Part shown: positions 63,196-64,000 of the stretch, piece after piece
Numbering within the stretch: the stretch's first letter is position 1
How the letters are laid out: every line of letters starts with the position of its first letter
From: Ligula intestinalis
Taxonomy: Eukaryota; Platyhelminthes; Cestoda; Diphyllobothriidea; Diphyllobothriidae
Length of the DNA stretch: 64,000 nucleotides
Assembly (NCBI GenBank): GCA_036362985.1
Contig: JAYGXS010000007.1
Location: 17,608,789 to 17,672,788 of the forward strand
Direction: 5' to 3'
Translations under genes and position numbers: made by a program
The notes under the pieces: generated by a model
Databases searched by the model: none
What the model was told of the DNA's origin: nothing
What the model saw: only the letters and a program-made list of their open reading frames with translations

Positions 63196-64000
63196 CAAGG
63201 CGGGAACCACAGCAGACGCGTCTAAGAATCGCGTTCCCACCCGCCTCCCGGCGGCCAAGGTCTGCTACACCCATCTCCCTACGTTGGATCAACTCTTCCC
63301 TCCGCCCAATCCGTCTTTTTGATGACGGAACAGCCCCTCCCGGCCACGCTGCTCCGACTCCTCCTCGCCGCCGGAATCGAGGCCAACCCTGGACCTCTCT
63401 GGTACTGCTCGTTCTGCCGAGTCCGTCTGGGCCGCCGTGACTGGTCTGTACATTGCGGCTCCTGCAATGGCTGGTGCCATCTCCGCTGCAGTGGCCTCGC
63501 CACGGCTGCCGATTGGTCGCCCGCCTTCGCGTGTCCCAGCTATCCCGTGCCCCCACCGATCTCCATGCCTCCAGCCCGTCCAGTCCTGAACCCAAATCCT
63601 CTGGTCTCCGACCTTGCCTCACCACCTGGACTTAAAATCTTACAATTCAACGCCAACGGCCTCCTTGGGAAGCTTGACCAGCTCCTGGCCTTCATGCGCT
63701 CGCACAGCATAGCTGTGGCGGCTATCCAAGAGACAAAGTGGTCTAACTCCACTAAGGTCCCTTCCTGTGCCGATTACACGATTGTCCGTCGCGACCGCGG
63801 CCGCAACAAAGGCGGAGGTTTGGCCTTCCTGGTGGACAAATCCATTGCCCATCACCAGCTTCCCCTGCTTGGAGCCGATCCCACGGAAGTACTGGCGATT
63901 TCCCTTGACATTGGCCCGGCGCCGCTAACCGTCGTGAACGTGTACATCCCTCCAACTTCCAGTTGTTCTCCTGGTTTCACCGCCTCTACCGCTCCCTACT
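63196..64000 (+). mobile_element. LINE-J 5' end, copy 2, runs off the window
   Basis: Begins with the same leader as copy 1 (GGGAACCACA-CAGACGCGTCT, then GGTCTGCTACACCCATCTC). It is less damaged than copy 1. The rest of the element lies outside the window. Confidence 0.85.
63322..64000 (+). CDS. LINE-J ORF start: 2A-like peptide, PHD-like finger, AP endonuclease
   Basis: From ATG 63322 the frame is open for 226 codons to the window end. Residues 10-25 read LLRLLLAAGIEANPGP, matching the 2A ribosome-skipping consensus (D-V/I-E-x-N-P-G-P) except Gly for Asp. Then YCSFC (C29, C32), HCGSC (C45, C48) and CHLRC (H53, C56) give a PHD-like zinc finger whose last CxxC has become CPSY (C71, Y74). From about residue 110 the endonuclease begins: LKILQFNANGLLGKL, AVAAIQETKWSN (catalytic Glu), GGGLAFLVDKS, LDIGPAPLTVVNVYIPPTSS. 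The ATG is chosen because it precedes the 2A-like stretch and stops (TGA just upstream) lie in other frames. With no stops it could be young or active. Confidence 0.85.
   Translation, partial: MTEQPLPATLLRLLLAAGIEANPGPLWYCSFCRVRLGRRDWSVHCGSCNGWCHLRCSGLATAADWSPAFACPSYPVPPPISMPPARPVLNPNPLVSDLASPPGLKILQFNANGLLGKLDQLLAFMRSHSIAVAAIQETKWSNSTKVPSCADYTIVRRDRGRNKGGGLAFLVDKSIAHHQLPLLGADPTEVLAISLDIGPAPLTVVNVYIPPTSSCSPGFTASTAPY

Noticed and set aside
1..64000. CRISPR arrays, LTR retrotransposons with gag-pol, DNA transposases
   Set aside because: No regular spacers, no protease/integrase motifs and no transposase motif were seen.

Overview
The window looks like intergenic and intronic DNA of a multicellular eukaryote, probably a flatworm and most likely a tapeworm. 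This is an inference. It rests on the density and kinds of retroelements: Penelope-like elements with GIY-YIG nuclease, SR2-like RTE LINEs, a CR1/SR1-like LINE, a jockey-type LINE and tRNA-derived SINEs. Exon-like pieces with GT/AG borders are sparse, and two assembly gaps are present (100 N at 10351-10450, 841 N at 38759-39599). No prokaryotic operon, CRISPR array, intact tRNA or rRNA was seen.

Layout. 0-2 kb: trinucleotide-rich intron DNA around one good exon candidate (169-871) and a phase-compatible 36-nt exon (1823-1858). 2-7.2 kb: a Penelope copy (family A) split by a decayed RTE LINE, then a second, opposite family-A copy. 9.3-11.1 kb: fragments of two other Penelope families (C and B). 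12.4-18.1 kb: dispersed repeats R and S and a three-level nest: a Penelope-A insertion inside an RNase H-bearing LINE inside an R repeat. 20-33 kb: mostly unassigned, AT-rich DNA with RTE, Penelope and SINE fragments and a palindromic Penelope-C element. 34.0-41.3 kb: a satellite array with a period of about 368 bp. 42-49 kb: R, S and SINE repeats and a CR1 LINE interrupted by Penelope-B. 50-58.5 kb: two possible zinc-finger exons, an antisense RTE LINE and another Penelope-B element with inverted arms. 58.9-64 kb: an RTE copy whose RT core is replaced by an antisense jockey-type LINE, then two head-to-tail 5' ends of the same jockey-type family. The second carries a reading frame that stays open to the window edge, with a 2A-like motif, a PHD-like finger and an AP endonuclease.

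The main find is in the satellite. On the minus strand each unit carries a hammerhead-ribozyme-like motif. At least two units (near 34.2 kb and 40.9 kb) keep the CTGATGA and GAAA core boxes with paired stems I, II and III. The block of interior units from about 35.7 to 38.7 kb shares one T-to-A change in the core. Minimal hammerhead-like motifs also sit in the terminal repeats of the Penelope elements, so two kinds of ribozyme-bearing repeat lie in one locus. This resembles the ribozyme satellites and retrozymes known from schistosomes and other animals. The motif calls were made by eye and none has been folded or tested.
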